This document shows, piece by piece, positions 6,200 to 6,237 of a DNA stretch of 6,237 nucleotides (positions are counted from its first letter, which is position 1; every line of letters starts with the position of its first letter). Source of the stretch: Bacteroidales bacterium UBA1064. Lineage in GTDB: Bacteria; Bacteroidota; Bacteroidia; Bacteroidales; Tenuifilaceae. The stretch is taken from contig DCDD01000023.1 in the NCBI GenBank assembly GCA_002316235.1, positions 1-6,237 on the forward strand, given 5' to 3'. The notes under the pieces are model-generated. The model was not told the origin of the DNA and did not search any database. It was given only the letters and a program-made list of their open reading frames with translations. Both the position numbers and the translations under genes were made by a program.

Positions 6200-6237
6200 T
6201 TACAAAGCATAACCCTGCCGGATTAGCTTTTTAATAG
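6200..6237 (-). CDS. Possible 3' end of a leftward gene entering from the right edge
   Basis: On the minus strand one frame is open from the right edge for 11 codons (IKKLIRQGYAL) and ends at TAA, 6202-6200. The other two leftward frames hit stops within five codons. The basic, amphipathic tail is plausible as a protein C-terminus, but 11 codons are too few to identify a family or to exclude chance. Confidence 0.2.
   Translation of the reverse strand, partial: IKKLIRQGYAL

Noticed and set aside
6200..6237. Right-edge fragment as the C-terminus of an OmpR-type response regulator for the kinase
   Set aside because: Such regulators usually end in a GxGY-type hairpin; the fragment has RQGYAL and is too short to support the idea.

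Overview
The window looks like an ordinary chromosomal stretch from a member of the Bacteroidota, probably a Bacteroidales or Marinilabiliales relative (the rank below phylum is a guess). Three things point there. The genes lack convincing Shine-Dalgarno sequences. Matches to the Bacteroidota -7 promoter element TAnnTTTG lie just upstream of four transcription units. The proteins (a CysRS with a KMGKS loop, a GlnRS, and a PhoR-like kinase) are of types common in that phylum. I see no mobile element, CRISPR array, prophage gene or obvious foreign segment.

Layout from left to right. The 3' two-thirds of cysS (cysteinyl-tRNA synthetase) runs rightward and ends at 935. Converging on it, with only 8 bases between, is a leftward tRNA-Gln(CUG) gene (944-1016). 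About 105 bases further right, on the same leftward strand, is a complete glnS (glutaminyl-tRNA synthetase). The left 2.8 kb is therefore an aminoacylation cluster in which the glutamine enzyme sits beside one of its own tRNA substrates. A 237-base divergent promoter region separates glnS from a rightward NAD(P)-dependent epimerase/dehydratase-like SDR gene, whose start is best placed at 3057. That gene converges across 61 bases on a leftward pair: ribE (riboflavin synthase alpha chain, upstream) and a two-helix membrane sensor histidine kinase (downstream). Their 65-base gap shows no recognisable promoter, so they are probably co-transcribed.

The last 358 bases (5880-6237) hold no convincing gene. 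They contain a good ribE promoter flanked by an inverted repeat, an 11-bp hairpin, a second hairpin that can compete with a weak terminator-like stem plus T-tract, and possibly the last 11 codons of another leftward gene at the right edge.

Functionally the window combines translation housekeeping (cysS, tRNA-Gln, glnS), flavin biosynthesis (ribE), one signal-transduction kinase without a response regulator in view, and one oxidoreductase of unknown substrate. I do not see a clear undescribed system. The observations most worth checking are the structured region upstream of ribE, the ribE/kinase coupling and the glnS/tRNA-Gln pairing.
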